From contig VJWM01000297.1 of NCBI GenBank assembly GCA_010909165.1, positions 1 through 64,000 of the forward strand: a DNA stretch of 64,000 nucleotides, read 5' to 3'. Made by a program: the position numbers and the translations under genes. The stretch comes from Anthoceros angustus. Lineage: Eukaryota > Streptophyta > Anthocerotopsida > Anthocerotales > Anthocerotaceae. Below the pieces are notes generated by a model, which was not told the origin of the DNA, made no database searches, and saw only the letters and a program-made list of their open reading frames with translations. Position 1 is the first letter of the stretch. The number at the start of each line of letters is the position of its first letter. This document shows, in pieces, positions 23,990 through 37,400 of the stretch.

Positions 23990-25430
23990 CCTCCTCCCCG
24001 CTCCTCATCCCTCCATCCCCGGCGGTGTGGGCAGCGATGGCCCGGCCTATGTTACCATCCGCCATCTCCGGATGCGGCATGCGATTCACTGCGATGGCCA
24101 CAAGCGGACCATCGATTGAGCGCACTGTACGCAAACTTTCCCGTGTTTACAATATCAAATCCGTGTACGACTTTCGTAGATGGCCTTGTCCCTCTGGGCG
24201 ACACTCGTACCATCTAACCTTCAACAAAATTGGCTTGATACTCTGCGAGAACGCAGCGGAGTATTTGTTCTATGTGCCGTAGAGCAGGCGCTCCTCTTCA
24301 ATGTCGCCGCCCTGTCGATCATGATAAACTTTGCGCACCGCCGCTTTGTACTCGGCGGCGTTTGTCCGCCTCCACGAGGTGGCGCCTTTGTTCCACATGT
24401 GACTATGTGCCGCTTGCACGCAATCCATGATTGCGGTCACTTGTCATGCAGGATGCCCATCCCATGCGTTCATAGCCCTTCTTCCATCCATCGTCTCCGG
24501 ATGCGGCATGCGATTCACTGCGATGGCCACACAAACGGACCATCGATTGAGCGCACTCAGACGCAAACTTTCCCGTGTTTACAATATCAAATCCGTGTAC
24601 GACTTTCGTAGATGGCCTTGTCCCTCTGGGCGACACTCGTACCATCTAACCTTCAACAAAATTGGCTTGATACTCTGCGAGAACCGCAGCGGAGTATTTG
24701 TTCTATGTGCCGTAGAGCAGGCGCTCCTCTTCACCGCCGCCACCGTCCCCATGATAAACTTTGACACCGCACTATCCTTTGTACTCCGCGTTTGTCCGCC
24801 TCCACCGCTCGAGGTGGCGCCTTTGTTCCACATGTGACTATGTGCCACTGCTTGCAACGCAGCCATCCATGATTGCGGTCACTTCATGGGTCATGCAAGG
24901 ATGCCCATCCCATGCGTTCATAGCCCTTCTTCCGTGGATCCGCTCCGAAAGTCCGCCGACCTTCCCTTGCACCGTATGTCCTAACTTCTTCCTCGTACAT
25001 GTCCAAACGGCGCATCACCTCCGTGTGATATAGCACATATGTATGCGCTGCGCCTCCACGGCATCCATAATGTACGCACGGCCGACACCGCACTATCCTT
25101 TGTACTCCGGCGGCGTTTGTCCGCCTCCACTCGAGGTGGCGCCTTTGTTCCACATGTGACTATGTGCCGCGCTGCGCAGCAGCCATCCATGATTGCGGTC
25201 ACTTCATGGGTCATGCAGGATGCCCATCCCATGCGTTCATAGCCCTTCTTCCGTGGATCCTGCGAAAGTCCGCCGACCTTCCTTGCACCGTATGTCCTAA
25301 CTTCTTCCTCGTACATGTCCAGCGGGCGCATCACCTCCGTGATACACATATGTATGCGCTGGCGCCTCCACGGCATCCATAATGTATGCGGCCGACCGCA
25401 CCTTCTCCCCATCGTTCATCTGCGGTCCAT
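23990..25430. repeat. Tandem duplications over the transposase 3' region
   Basis: A ~435-bp unit is repeated (24060-24300 against 24495-24735, sharing GATGCGGCATGCGATTCACT and ATGGCCTTGTCCCTCTGGGC). A second unit containing CATCCCATGCGTTCATAGCC occurs near 24453, 24908 and 25222. On the minus strand these units encode pieces of the transposase C-terminus, such as HTYVLYHTEVMRRLDMYEEE. Confidence 0.75.
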
Positions 25431-28400
25431 GCTTCTCCCACGTGGCGTAATAGCGGCGAGAAATGTCATGCGAAATGCAAACTCTCCTCACGCATGTACC
25501 CCACCGCTATCTGGACTCGGGTCTCGCTGTCGCCTTGTCCTGGATCCTAAATATCTCTCCACGGGTACATCCACCTAGTGTGAGCGGGCCCAAAGCGGCC
25601 ACCTCGTCCACTAAGTGTAGTATGAGGTGGGTTGATATATCAAACATCTTAGGGAAATTGCTTCTGAGCACATTACCCTCACTTGCCTCTTGTGCTTGGA
25701 TGTCCCGACTCGGTATCGTCATTGGCAAATCCACCGTAAAGGCGTCCTAGCTTTACAACCGCCTTGTACTCGGCTCTATGCACCCCGGAGGCGATGGGGA
25801 ATATGATTTCCAACATAATGTGCGATCATGGCCAACTTTCCGCTTTCCACCTTAGCTGCTATGTTGGACCCATAGCCTGTGGGCAGCTTGATGCGTTTAA
25901 TGCCCTCAATCACGGTCTTCAAGTCTGATTTGGACAAAACGTACGGCGCCTGCGGGTATTGGCCATCGTCACCTACAGGCCACAACCATCTTTTCCCTCC
26001 GCTTGCTTCCATGTCCATGCGCGATGCGATGTCATCTCGCTCTCCCGTCAGCGTGTGCCATATGGCCTCTGCATTGTTTTTTTCCACGTGCATCACATCC
26101 TTTGGCGCCCACACAAGCATGTGACGCCAATATGGCGAGACTACGAACAAGGGCGACATTCAGTTCCAAAGTTGCCGGCCCGACGGACGTCTGCAGGTGT
26201 CGCGGCTTCTCTGCGTGCCATATCCGTCACAATATCATCGAGCGTTGGCGGCCTCGGTTTGGATCGGAGGTCCGCCATCCATCAAACCAATCGCATCCTC
26301 CCACCGTCCCTTGTCATTGGTAGCCACCGAGCGATCCGACATAAGCGGGCTTTTCAAATCTCGGAATAGCGAGAATCAAGGTCCGACCGCAATCGACACA
26401 CGCTCGCGTCCCTCTCACTTGCAATCCAGTGAGGGTCCCCAACCCGGTAATCGGCAATGATGCGAGCCGTGCGTAACACGAAATGCCTCTTAGGATGGTT
26501 TATCGGCATTGAGAAATCTTCCATGTCCACCCCTCCATAACTCTTGAGTTCATCTACCGAGTGCCATGTACATCGAAATTTTTAACCATCCCGGTCTGGC
26601 ACAATCGAGGCATGATGACATGCGTCCTTTGTCTGGCCGGTGGCATGTTGTGCACAAATACCAAAACCGCCATATGGACGTGTTTGCGACACTAAAAGCA
26701 GGTTGAACTGCATGGATAATGCTAACCTCAAGTTCCTCGGCTCATCGAAACCATCAAGCGCATCTAGTGCTCTCCATGCCGGGTATCCGCCATCATGGAC
26801 ATGTCCCCATTCTCGCTTTGCCTCCCGACATACCAAGTCATCAATCGCTATTTCGCCATTCAAACATGCGTTTGATCGCGGTTTCAAGGGCCGGAGGACC
26901 TTCCGAGGACTCCCGGCCCGTTCATCAAACCCTTCCCTGAACCGCGGCGTCCCACACTTTGGGCAATGGTTGCAGTCCCCGTACTCGCCCCTGAACAGAA
27001 CGCAGTCTTTCTCACAAGCATGGATTTTCTCATATCTGGGGCCAAATAGGTGCAACAGTGACTTGGCCTCGTACATGTCCTTCGGTAGCTCGTTCGGAAC
27101 TGGCAAAAAATCCACACTTAAGAGCTTTAAGAGGGCTGTTAATGCGACGTCACTGATGTCATACATGGTTTGCCACGACAGCAACAATAGTGTGGCGCTT
27201 AGCCTGCTCTCTTTCCCCTCAAAGTGGTATAAAGGCGTCTCGCCGACAAGCGGTTCTCTCTTGTTCCGTGCATGCATGATCGTTGCTTCTAGCAAGTCGT
27301 CCGAGTGCATGTGGTACGTCTTCACAACCGTTCTCCTCTATGCTCATCCCGGAGCTACTATGGTCGGTCCCATTGCCATCGCCTCCCCTTCGGGACTCCA
27401 AGCTCGTTTCCCGTCCGTGGAGCCTCAAGGCCACCGCCATCGTCCATGACCAAACTTGGCCCACGCGAAATCAGACAGTGCAAATTAAGTGGAATGTTGG
27501 TGCGGAAAGGCGAGACCTTACCGCCGGGGCAGGCATGCCGCAGTGCAGCCTTGAGATGTGTGGAATCCGCTGAAGAGGTCTCCACACCGACGGCATGGAC
27601 ATGTCCCCATTCTCGCCTCCCGACATACCAAGTCATCAATTGTGCTATTTCCGCCATTCAAACATGCCGGGGTTTCAAGGGAAAATGCCGGAGGACCTTC
27701 CGGAATCCGCCTGCTCATCAAACCCATCCTCGAACCCACACTTTGGGCAATGGTTGCCCCCGTATCCGAATGTAACGCATTTTCTCACAAGCATGGATTT
27801 TCTCATATCCGGGGCCAAATAGGTGCAGTTGACTTGGCCTCGTACATGTCCTTCGAGCTCGCTCGAACCGGCAAAAATCCACACTTAAGAGCTTTAAGAG
27901 GGTCAATGCGACGTCCACGATGTCATACATGGTTTGCCAGAGCAACAATAGTGTGGCGCTTAGCTCTTTCGCTTTTAGTCCTTCCTCAAAGTGGTATAAA
28001 GGCGCCTCGCCAGCCGACAAGCGGTTCTCTCGCCTTCCGCTAGGGCATGATCCGTTGCTTCTAGCAAGTCGCCCAGTGAGTGCATGTGGTACGTCTTCAC
28101 AACCTGCCCGCCCATGCTCCATCCGAGCCGCCACTATGGTCGGTCCCATTGCCGCCCCTTTCATACTCCACCGAGCTCGCTTCCTCCGTCCGGGTGCGGA
28201 GACGCCCAAGGCCACCGCCATCGCCCATGACCAAACTTGCCGCCACGCCAAAACCAGACATTAGTGCAAATATGGAAGTGCAATGTTGGTGAAGGCAGCT
28301 TACCGCCACGGTTCGAGCCCGCAGTTTTGAGATGTGTCTGGAATCCGCTGAAGAGGTCTCCACACACCGACGGCATGGACAATACATGTAAACCTCATTT

Positions 28401-28504
28401 GCAAATCGTGGCATCGCGCACGTGTCCCCTCGTGACGGAAAGTAGGAATCGGTGACGGCAAAGACGCCACCGCCACGCATCTCCACCGTTATTTCATCAC
28501 CCAT
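24884..28504 (-). pseudogene. TNP2-like CACTA transposase, broken and partly duplicated
   Basis: TNP2-type transposases carry out cut-and-paste of CACTA elements. Reading down the minus strand, the N-terminal Cys motif YCPCRRCVETSSADSRH is at about 28.4 kb. Partial second and third copies lie near 27.6 and 26.8 kb. The core follows at 27325-26582: the LLSWQTMYDISDVALTALLK helix, LLHLFGPRYEKIHACEKDC and CNHCPKCGTPRF. The DDE-bearing segment is at 26159-25776 (PKDVMHVEKNNAEAIWHTL and LPTGYGSNIAAKVESGK). A further piece at 25734-25507 holds FDISTHLILHLVDEVAALGP, and duplicated C-terminal bits follow to about 24.9 kb. The order matches family members, but frameshifts separate every block and the N-terminal part is repeated, so it cannot make a full protein. 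It probably belongs to the element's own machinery. Confidence 0.85.
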
Positions 28505-28889
28505 TCGCGAGCACTTGTATGTATGCGGGCATCATGGCGGGCGCAGACGCGCGCTCCAAACGCGAGAACTGTCCTCCATTCACCTTGTGGACGATGAGTC
28601 GGCGCGTTGATGCGGGGCGTCAGTTCTGCGCCAAGTTCATCCGGCGGTGAGAGCGGCCGTGGGATGAGGCAACCATGTGATGTGCGGGGCCTACACAAAC
28701 TCTCCTCGCGTGCGATCGGCGACGGATAGGTGGCGGCTATTGAAAGGGAGGACATGTGCGAGCTAGCGGTTGGGGCACACCACGCTAAGCGTCGTTGCAA
28801 ACATGTGTTGTTGCTAAACAAATGTCAACTTCTTCAAAGATTGACAATGGCAATTGGCGTGAAGCTGCATTGAAAGGCAATCTAAGATT

Positions 28890-29245
28890 GTCGGGACGGC
28901 CGCGCGCTGCCTTGGTAGTCCACCTCCTTGATTTGCACTTCGTCCATAGAAAGGGATAGTGTAGAGCTCATGCTCTCAAAGTCTCTATACAACTCCCATG
29001 TTGCGTGCGCCATTGCGGTGAAAGGCGGTGCACCCGGTGGCAGGTGTTCCATGCCGTCCGCATCCCAAGCCCATGCCTTGGTGTAGTCCACCTCCTTGAT
29101 TTGCACTTCGTCCATAGAGGGATAGTGTTGAGCTCATGCTCTCAAAGTCTCTATACAACTCCCATGTTGCGTGCGCCATTGCGGTGAAAGGCGGTGCACC
29201 CGGTGGCGCAGGTGTTCCATGCCTCGCCACCGCATCCCAAGCCCA
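28890..29245. repeat. Tandem duplication, ~170-bp unit
   Basis: The segment from GTAGTCCACCTCCTTGATTT (about 28916) through the GAAAGGCGGTGCACCCGGTG stretch recurs starting at about 29084. The copies differ by small gaps. On the minus strand each encodes AMAHATWELYRDFESMSSTL followed by MDEVQIKEVDY, a conserved peptide of unknown function. Confidence 0.85.
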
Positions 29246-29249
29246 TGGG

Positions 29250-30900
29250 AGTGTGTAGCCATAGTGGCGCGCTTGGATGTGAAGCCCCCGCAGTTTTCTA
29301 TCCGAAACAATCGACTCAAACTTAAACCGCCTCCTTCGGATGTGGCCAAAAGTGTAGCTCGGGCGGTTGGCCTCTTCCTTGATGGCCATCGTCGATTCGC
29401 GGCGGATCACGGCCGCGCCGCAACACCAAGTGATTCCTCCACCGCCTTCCCTTTTGCATCGGTCGGTGAAGGCGGTGCGGTGTTGTGCATCTACCTTCAC
29501 CTTCCCCCTCAGCCTCCCTTTCGGCTTTGACTTGCGAGGCTTGCGAAAGTCACCGCCTTCATGCCCTCTTGGCTCCATGGTTTGCAGGCGAGACAATTGT
29601 AGCAGCGTGCTATCCGAGGAACACCTGGCAAAGGATCCCAAAGTTTGTGAATCCATTACATCCATCGGCGCACGATTGACACACGTCAAACATAAGTGGC
29701 GTGGCGGTGACATGTCATGTTTGCTCCGGTATTGATGGGCACCAACCCTATCCATCCATTCCGCGAAGCACATGACAGTCATCGACTTTATTACGACGTG
29801 ATGACAAGAACATGTGGTACAAAGTGAGTAACATTTGCATTGCCGCTTTAAGAATGGTGAGCGTACCCCGTTGTGAGGTATAACTCGCCTCGCAAACGAG
29901 GAGTGTATGCCCAAGAGACGGCAAAAGCTGGGGCCGGCGCCATACCTACCGTCCTTGATGGCGGAGAGCAACCTCCGTCCATCGGCCGATGGCCATCGCC
30001 GTGAACGAGGCTGCAGCCCTCTTCCTTGATGGCCATCGTCGATTCGCCCCGTGTTCGCCAACCCACCACCGCAATCTCGGCAATATGGGAGGTGAGGCGA
30101 ATGCTTGCACATAATAAAGAGAATCCAAACACATACGAGGTTGAAGAGGATACACAGTCACGGCTTGTGAAACGAGGGTTCGATCGCGATCTGTGCGCAA
30201 ACCTCCATCCCACATTGATGGCGGTCGGCATCCGTGACCATGCATAGACTTCCATTGCCACCCCAATGGCGGGTCCCGTTGCATGCACGGATGACACGTC
30301 CACCGAGAAGGCGAGTTCACCCCTCAGCGACGGGGGTCCTTGATGGCCATCGACCGGCGGGGTGTGCACCGGGGAGGAGAGAACATCAAACGCGTGGTTC
30401 TCCTTCCACTGCACCCAAGGTGGCTTCCGCCCTCCATTCGCTACACACATGGCAATTCGGAGGAAACAAGATAGAGGAGAGGGCAAGGGTAGGGAGTGGT
30501 GCGTCCTCACTATTCCACATTTGCGCCCGCGGAAGGACTACCGGCCACAACCATGAAGAGTGTGGCTAAGGTCATTTAAAAGGATTTCAGAGAGGTCCGC
30601 CAGACATCCACTTGTGCCCGCATGGAGGTCGTGAGGAATCTTTATTGTCGACTGCTCAATAAAGTGAAAACCCGCATGGCGGGCTTTCCGACTATCGATT
30701 TCCATGAATGACCACTTGCAAATTGCAATGAGTGGCGGTGGCGTGGCGAAGGAGCGGATTACAATGCCAAAGCGCGTGCCTCGAAGGATACAAAGCGTCA
30801 ACACGTCCGACTTGTCGAGCCATGCGGTTGTCATCATTTCATTATTTCAATGCGAGACTTGTTTCCTCCACCGCCATGTCTCCCGGATGATGGCGTGAAC
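29250..30900. other. CACTA interior, no recognised gene
   Basis: A 375-residue open frame (30112-28985, minus) spans this part but shows no family signature. It crosses the tandem duplication in a different frame from its neighbour copy. Short words such as GATGGCCATCGTCGATTCG recur at about 29381 and 30029. Confidence 0.4.
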
Positions 30901-31156
30901 GCTGGCCGGTGCTCGACCGACATTATGTTCGGCCGCGAGCATGGCGCGTACCAACATCTCTGGTTCACCGCATCTCTTGCATCTCGGTGTGGCAGGAAAT
31001 GATTATCACGGTCTTCCTTACATCACGGGGCCATGCCCTGCCATACGCAACCGTTCACCATCACTTATTGGCAATTGCAGCCGAGTTGGGGACATTAGCT
31101 GTATCCTTGCCTGGATTAAGGCAACCGATTCAACCGTCTCTGCGAGGTAGGGGAAA

Positions 31157-34100
31157 TACCTGTTTCCATTGCCCTTGAGTCATGCATTATTAAAAGCGGA
31201 TTATGGCCTTCCAAGGTTCATAGTAGATGAAAGGACCATGCTCATTGCCATTGTGGTTATAATGTCCGCGGGAAATGAGGGAAAGATGGAGGCGGGTAGG
31301 CGCTGGTGGACATCATCCTCCTCCACCCCTCACCTCTTCGACTGAAAAACTACGTGGTCATTAAACATTACAATGGTCCTTGGGGATAAAAGTATTAAAC
31401 AATGTCCGAGCACATATGCGATGCATCTGGACATGCCATTCAAGTGCAACCACGTGTTACGGTGGGACACGAAAGGGGATGCACATAGAAATACGTGATG
31501 GCCAAACACAGAAGCGTACTGGATGAACACGGTGGAAGGGCGCGCGGAAAGCGATGCCATGGCAAGGGCTGGAGGCAGCTGACACACACCATGACTCGCA
31601 TAACATATATAGCAGGAAAAAAACACCGGTTCGAAACCTTCCAATTGTCCTTGTGTCATGGCATGTTGTTTGCGGGGTACTATGTTGGAAGGGCCAGACA
31701 ACATCCTTGGCCCATGGTAATTCTCATCACAGTTACCAAAAAACGTCCTTGAGCCTCGAAACACTTGTGAAAACCGCCCCCTATAAATGCGAAGCATGGT
31801 AACATGCCACATCTGAACAAATACATAAGTAGGAGAAACCATGGAGGTGCGCGCCGTAAGGACGTCGTGGCAATGACTGGATGAAGGTGGCAAACATGAG
31901 GACACCCACAACATATATGGAAGGGCCCTAAAAAACAACGGTTCATGGCATTCAATTTTGTCCTTGTGTCATGGCATGTTGCTTCATTTTAATCTAGGCA
32001 AAACATCCTTGGCCCATGGTCATCCAATTACATTCACAAAACCGTCCTTGGGTCACGAAACATTAGGTATAACCGCCCCTATATATGTGGATCACGGTGA
32101 CATGCCATACGACATGAATAGGAGTACCAATGGAAGCAGCGCAAGGGCGGCATGGCTATGTGAGGCGGTGGCAACAAGAAGGACTCGCATGGGTATAGAA
32201 GAAAAACCAGCGGATCCAAGCCATCCTTGTGACATGGCATGTCGGCGGGCCATGTCATTAGAAAAGGACAACGTGCATGACCCATGGTCATTCAATTGCA
32301 TGCAGTAAATCGCCGGGTCACGAAACACTAGGAAATCGGCCTCCTATATATGTGGGATGGTGACATGCCATATTAGAACTTGAAGAAGCGGAGAAACAAT
32401 CAGGCGCCGAGGGGCGCGTGCAATGTCTGAGGTAGGTGTTCAACCTTAGGTCTCGCACAACATATGTAGAAGGTAAAACAACATTGTTTCTACCATTCAA
32501 ATTGTCCTTGGGTTATGGATTGTTGTTTGGGGCGATGCATTTATATGCGCTCATAGCATCTTGGCCCATGGTCGTCAATTGAAACCAAATCGTCCTTGGG
32601 TCACGAACACGTGTGAAAAGCTGGCTATATATGCAAGCATGCCATATTTGAACAAATAGGCAATGGAACGGACTTGCGGGAAACATGGCATGGCAGCGGC
32701 AGTGGCATGCCATTTCACTTCGCCCCTCCCGTCCACAAGGTTACCACCTTGCGAAAACTAGCTTGCGCTTTGTCTTGTCGGTTAGGGCTATCCAGGCGCG
32801 ATTGGCGTGGTTCTGCTATGGTTTGGGACGTGGACTTGAAGATTTGGTGGCGGTTCGATTAAGCCTACAACCCCCTCCATTGCCCTTGTCATGCATTATT
32901 AAAAGCGGATTATGGCCTTCCAAGGTTCATAGATGAAAGGACCATGCTCATTGCCATTGTGGTTATAATGTCCTTCAAGCGGGAAATGAGGGAAAGATGG
33001 AGGCGGTGGCGCTGTGGATGATCTCCTCCCCTCCCACCCCTCACAAGTCTACGACAAGTGAAATAACTACTTGGACCATGGTCATTCAATTGCATTAAAC
33101 AATGGTCCTTGGGGGGTATTAAACAATGTCCGAGCACATATGCGATGCATCCGGACATGCCATTCAAGTGCAACCACGTGTTACTGGGACACGAAGGGAA
33201 TGCACATAGAAACACGTGATGGCCAAACTTAGAAGCGTCTTGGATGAACACGGTGGAATTTGCATGCAATGGGCGGTCACATACATGAACATATAGCGAA
33301 AAAACACGGTTCCAAACCTTCCAATTGTCCTTGTGTCATGTTGTTTGCGGGGTACTATGTTGGAAACACATCCTTGGCCCATGGTAATTCTCGCATTACC
33401 AAAAACGTCCTTGAGCCTCGAAACACTTGTGAAAACCGCTATAAATGCGAGCATGGTAACATGCACATCGAACAAATACATAAGTAGGAGAAACCATGTC
33501 ATAAGGACGGTGGCAATGGTTGGGAAGGTGGCAACATGAGGACACAACATATATGGAGGGCCTTAAAAACAATTCTGGCATTCAAGTTTGTCCTTGTGTC
33601 ATGGCATGTTGCTTGTTTAAAAACAAAACATCCTTGGCCCATGGTCATCCAATTGCATTCAAAAACCGTCCTTGGGTCACGAAACATTAGGTATAACCGC
33701 CCCTATATATATGGATCACGGTGACATGCCATACCCGAATAGGAGGAGTACCAATGGAAGCATGCGCAAGGGCGGCATGGCTATATGCGAGGCGGTGGCA
33801 ACAAGAAGGACTCGCTGGCATCCGATATAGAAGAAAAACCAGCGGATCAAGCCTCATGGCATGGCATGTCGGCGGGCCATGTCATTAGAAAGAACAGACA
33901 ACGTGCATGACCCATGGTCATTCAATTGCATGCAGAAATCGTCCTTGGGTCACGAAACACTAGGAAATCCTCCTATATATGTGGACATGGTGACATGCCA
34001 TATTAGAACTTGAAGCGGGTGTGAGCGCACGCAAGGGACGGCGATGCAATGTCGAGGTAGGTGTTCAACCTTAGGTCTCGCACAACATATGTAGAAGGTA

Positions 34101-34480
34101 AAACAACATTGTTTCCTACCATTCAAATTGTCCTTGGGTTATGGATTGTTGTTTGGGGGCGATGCCTTTCGTATGCGCTCATAGCATCCTTGGCCCATGG
34201 TCGTCCAATTGAAACCAGTCAAAATCGTCCTTGGGTCACGAACCAAAGCGCATATGCCAAGCATGCCATATTTGAACAAATAGGCAATGGAACGGACTTG
34301 CGGCGGGAAACATGGCATGGCAGGCGAGCAGTGGCATGCCATTTCACTTCGCCCCTCCTCACAAGGTTACCTTTGCGAACCCATCGCCGCTTCGCTTTGT
34401 CTTGTCGCGGTTAGGCTATCCAGCGTCGCGATTGGCGTGGTTCTGCTATGGTTTGGGACGTGGACTTGAAGATTTGGGTG
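31157..34480. repeat. Two tandem copies of a ~1.7-kb module in the CACTA right arm
   Basis: Copy 1 starts near 31157 and copy 2 near 32878, both with GCATTATTAAAAGCGGATTA. The order of markers is kept: TGGATGAACACGGTGGAA, GGCCCATGGTAATTCTC, CCATGGTCATCCAATT, GGTGTTCAACCTTAGGTCTC, CTTCGCCCCTC. Inside each copy, a shorter motif (ccttggcccatggtcat followed by cgtccttgggtcacgaaaca) recurs about five times at 200-300 base intervals. The gaps between copies are again small indels. Confidence 0.85.
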
Positions 34481-37400
34481 GCGTTCGATTATTCAACCCC
34501 CTCCCATTGCCCGTGACTTGGATGGCGTGTAGTGATTGGACGCGGAGGAGGAGGAGGGCGGCATCATTTGTTTGCGCCAGCTGGGTGGGCACGTGCGAGG
34601 TCAATGGCGAGGAGGATGGCGGTGCCGCTTTGGCATGCTAGTGTGGAATTGCTCAGCAGATCGAGGCCGGGGGCGCGCGGCGATGTGGGCGTATCGCCTC
34701 TCTGGACGGCGGGAGTGGATGCGGGAGGTCCTTCCGTGAGCCGGATGGAGGCATGGATGTGCCTCGTGGGGAGGGAGGCATGGAGACGGAACAAGTGGAA
34801 GGTGTTGGTGATGAGGAGGAGCGGCAACAAATCCTCCTCATTCCATCCGACTGCCTCCAATATGTGGGAGCTAACGGTGGAGCTTGTGGGTGCGAGGGGA
34901 CATGCCGGCGCGACGCGGGTATGAAAGGGCCCTCCACAGGAGGCACGAAATTGGACGAGGTGCGTGAATGAGGACCGCGGTGGGCTTGTGGAGGATGATG
35001 GTGGTGTTCAGGGGCCAGCTGGATGGCGGATGGAGAATCGGGCTCTTCTAGAAGAGCTTTTGTTTGTGACCATGGGGACCTCCGTAGGAGTGTGCAGAGG
35101 AGGTCTCAAGGGCAGCAAAGTGCTGCCTTTGGAGCCGATGCCAATGAGGCTAAGGAAGAGGAGGGAGGCCACGCACTGCTCGAGTCGAGAGGCACGTGAC
35201 GAGGACACCACCGGCACCGAGGATGGTGGCGGGAGGGAGGCGGTGGGAGTGGAAATGGCTGAAGAGGTGGAGGAGGACCTCCGACAACATTGATTGAGGA
35301 GAGATAGGGAGCACGGAAAGTTGGCGGTAAGCCACTTGGCGACATTATTGCCGTGTTGTGCAGTGCATGGTCGTGGGGGTTTACATGGCTGAGCCTGTGT
35401 GATGGAGGGTGGGTGGAGAATGAAGATGAGGAGGAAGAGCCCACCGGCGAGGAGGGAGTCCGGAAGGCCTTCCAGCGTGTTGGAGCTAGTGTGCGAAGAT
35501 GCGCTTGATGCTCCCATGGTCGAGCCACGACGAGTCTTTGAGGGATAGATTGGTGAGGAAGGTGGAGTATGAGTTTCCTAGCATAGGCGAGGATATCGTG
35601 GCTAGGTTTGCGGGGCTTCGGACAAGAAACCTAGCGTTGGCAAGAAGGTGCGACAGTGCTTATTTGGAGGAGAAGGGAAAGATGCGAAATGGCTCCACCC
35701 TCCGACGTCGGAAGGCATGGAGGCGGGGGGAGCAAGCGGTGGTGACGTTGCACAAGCACGGTGGTGTGTGGCCAACCCCACAAGCGCAGCAACTCGACTT
35801 GCAAAGCACGAGCATGGGACCAATCCATTTGGTCCCATGGGAGCAAAAGAGTTCGAGAGAAGGTATGTTCAACGGTGGGGAGGAGCAAAAGAGAGTTGAA
35901 ATGGGCTGCGAAACATGGATTGGAGAGCATGCCGAACTACTGGAGTGGTATGGCGATAGATCGGGGCCTTGGTGGAATTGCTGTGGTCGAGATCAGTCGC
36001 ATGTAGGACATGAAGGCGTGAGCGAACGGTGTGTGCATGGCTACAGTCGGAAGGAGAAGGAAGGTATGTGCGGTGAAGGGCACGAAAAGATGGAAGGAAC
36101 CATAGCATGTCCCGAGGGGAAGGGAAGGGAAGGTGGGGAAGGAGGGAGGCATCACACTCAAGTGATGTCGGAGGCAGTGGGGATGGTGTGGAAGGTGGAG
36201 GTGTGAGTGCGTTGCCACCCACAAGACGAATCACAAGATCTGTCTCAAAAAGTGTGAGTTTGGTGGCAATGACGGCAGGGATGAATTAAATGCAGGTCCT
36301 TTTGCCTAACGTAACATAGTGCACGGTGGTTATGCAGCCTATGGGGCCAGGAGTGCAAGGCTTGAGCGTGGAGGTCAGTGGCTCGAATGCCGGCACAAGT
36401 CGACATGGCGGAGAAAGCAGGCGGAGGCTGCTAGGCCAAAAGGGTCGCAAAGGCAGCGGTTGTTGAAGATGCGGGAGTCGGACTCGGATGACGTCAAGAG
36501 CGAGTTGCCGCCATCGTGTGGTATGTGCAAGTCCATGTCTGGCAATAAGCCTGGATTGAGTTGAGTTGTGGACGCTGGTAGATATTGATGCCAGTTCCTA
36601 CCTTCCAGCTGTGCAGAGCTTGGAGCAAACGGCAAATGGAACACGCACCGGGCGAGCGCATCAAGGGGGCATCCACAAAACCGCCATCGCAGGTACCGTG
36701 GTTGGTGGAGGTGGAGTGCTTGTGGTCGAGCAACTTGCGACGCGATGCTAGTGCGTCGAGGGCGGCGATGTGGGCGATCGCCGCTCTGCGAGGCGGGAGT
36801 GGATGCGGGAGGGTCCCGAGCCGATGGAGGCATGGAGGCCTCGTGGGGAGGAGGAGCGGTAGTGGAAGGTGTTGGTGATGAGGAGGAGGGAGCGGCAACA
36901 AATCCTCCTCATTCCATCCTGTCTCCAATATGTGGGGAGCTAACGGTGGAGCTTGTGGGTGCAGGGGACGGCACGCAGAGACTTTGAAAGGGCCCTCCAC
37001 GCGAGGAGCGAAATTGACGAGGTGCGGGTGAGCGAGGCGGTGGGCTTGTGGAGGATGATGGTGGTGTTCAGGGGCCAGCACTCTGGATGGCGGGATGGAG
37101 AATCGGGCTCTTCTAGAAGAGCTTTTGGTGATCATGGGGACTCCGTGGGGAGTGCGGGAGGGTCTTTCGAAGGGCGCAAAGTGCTGCCTTTGGAGTTTGC
37201 TACAGGAGGCTAAGGAAGAGGAGGCCCACACTGGGTCGAGAGGCACCGTCGAGGAGGACACCACGGGCACCGAGGATGGTGAAAGCGGGAGGGAGGCAGT
37301 GGGAGTGGAAATGGCTGAAGAAGAGGTGGAGGAGGACCTCCGACAACATTGACAGGAGAGATAGGGAGCTGAAAAGTTGGCGGTAAGCCACTTGACGACA

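Noticed and set aside
28985-30112. 375-residue open frame on the minus strand inside the CACTA
   Set aside because: It has no family signature, crosses a tandem duplication in changed frame, and lies in GC-rich repeat where long chance frames are common.
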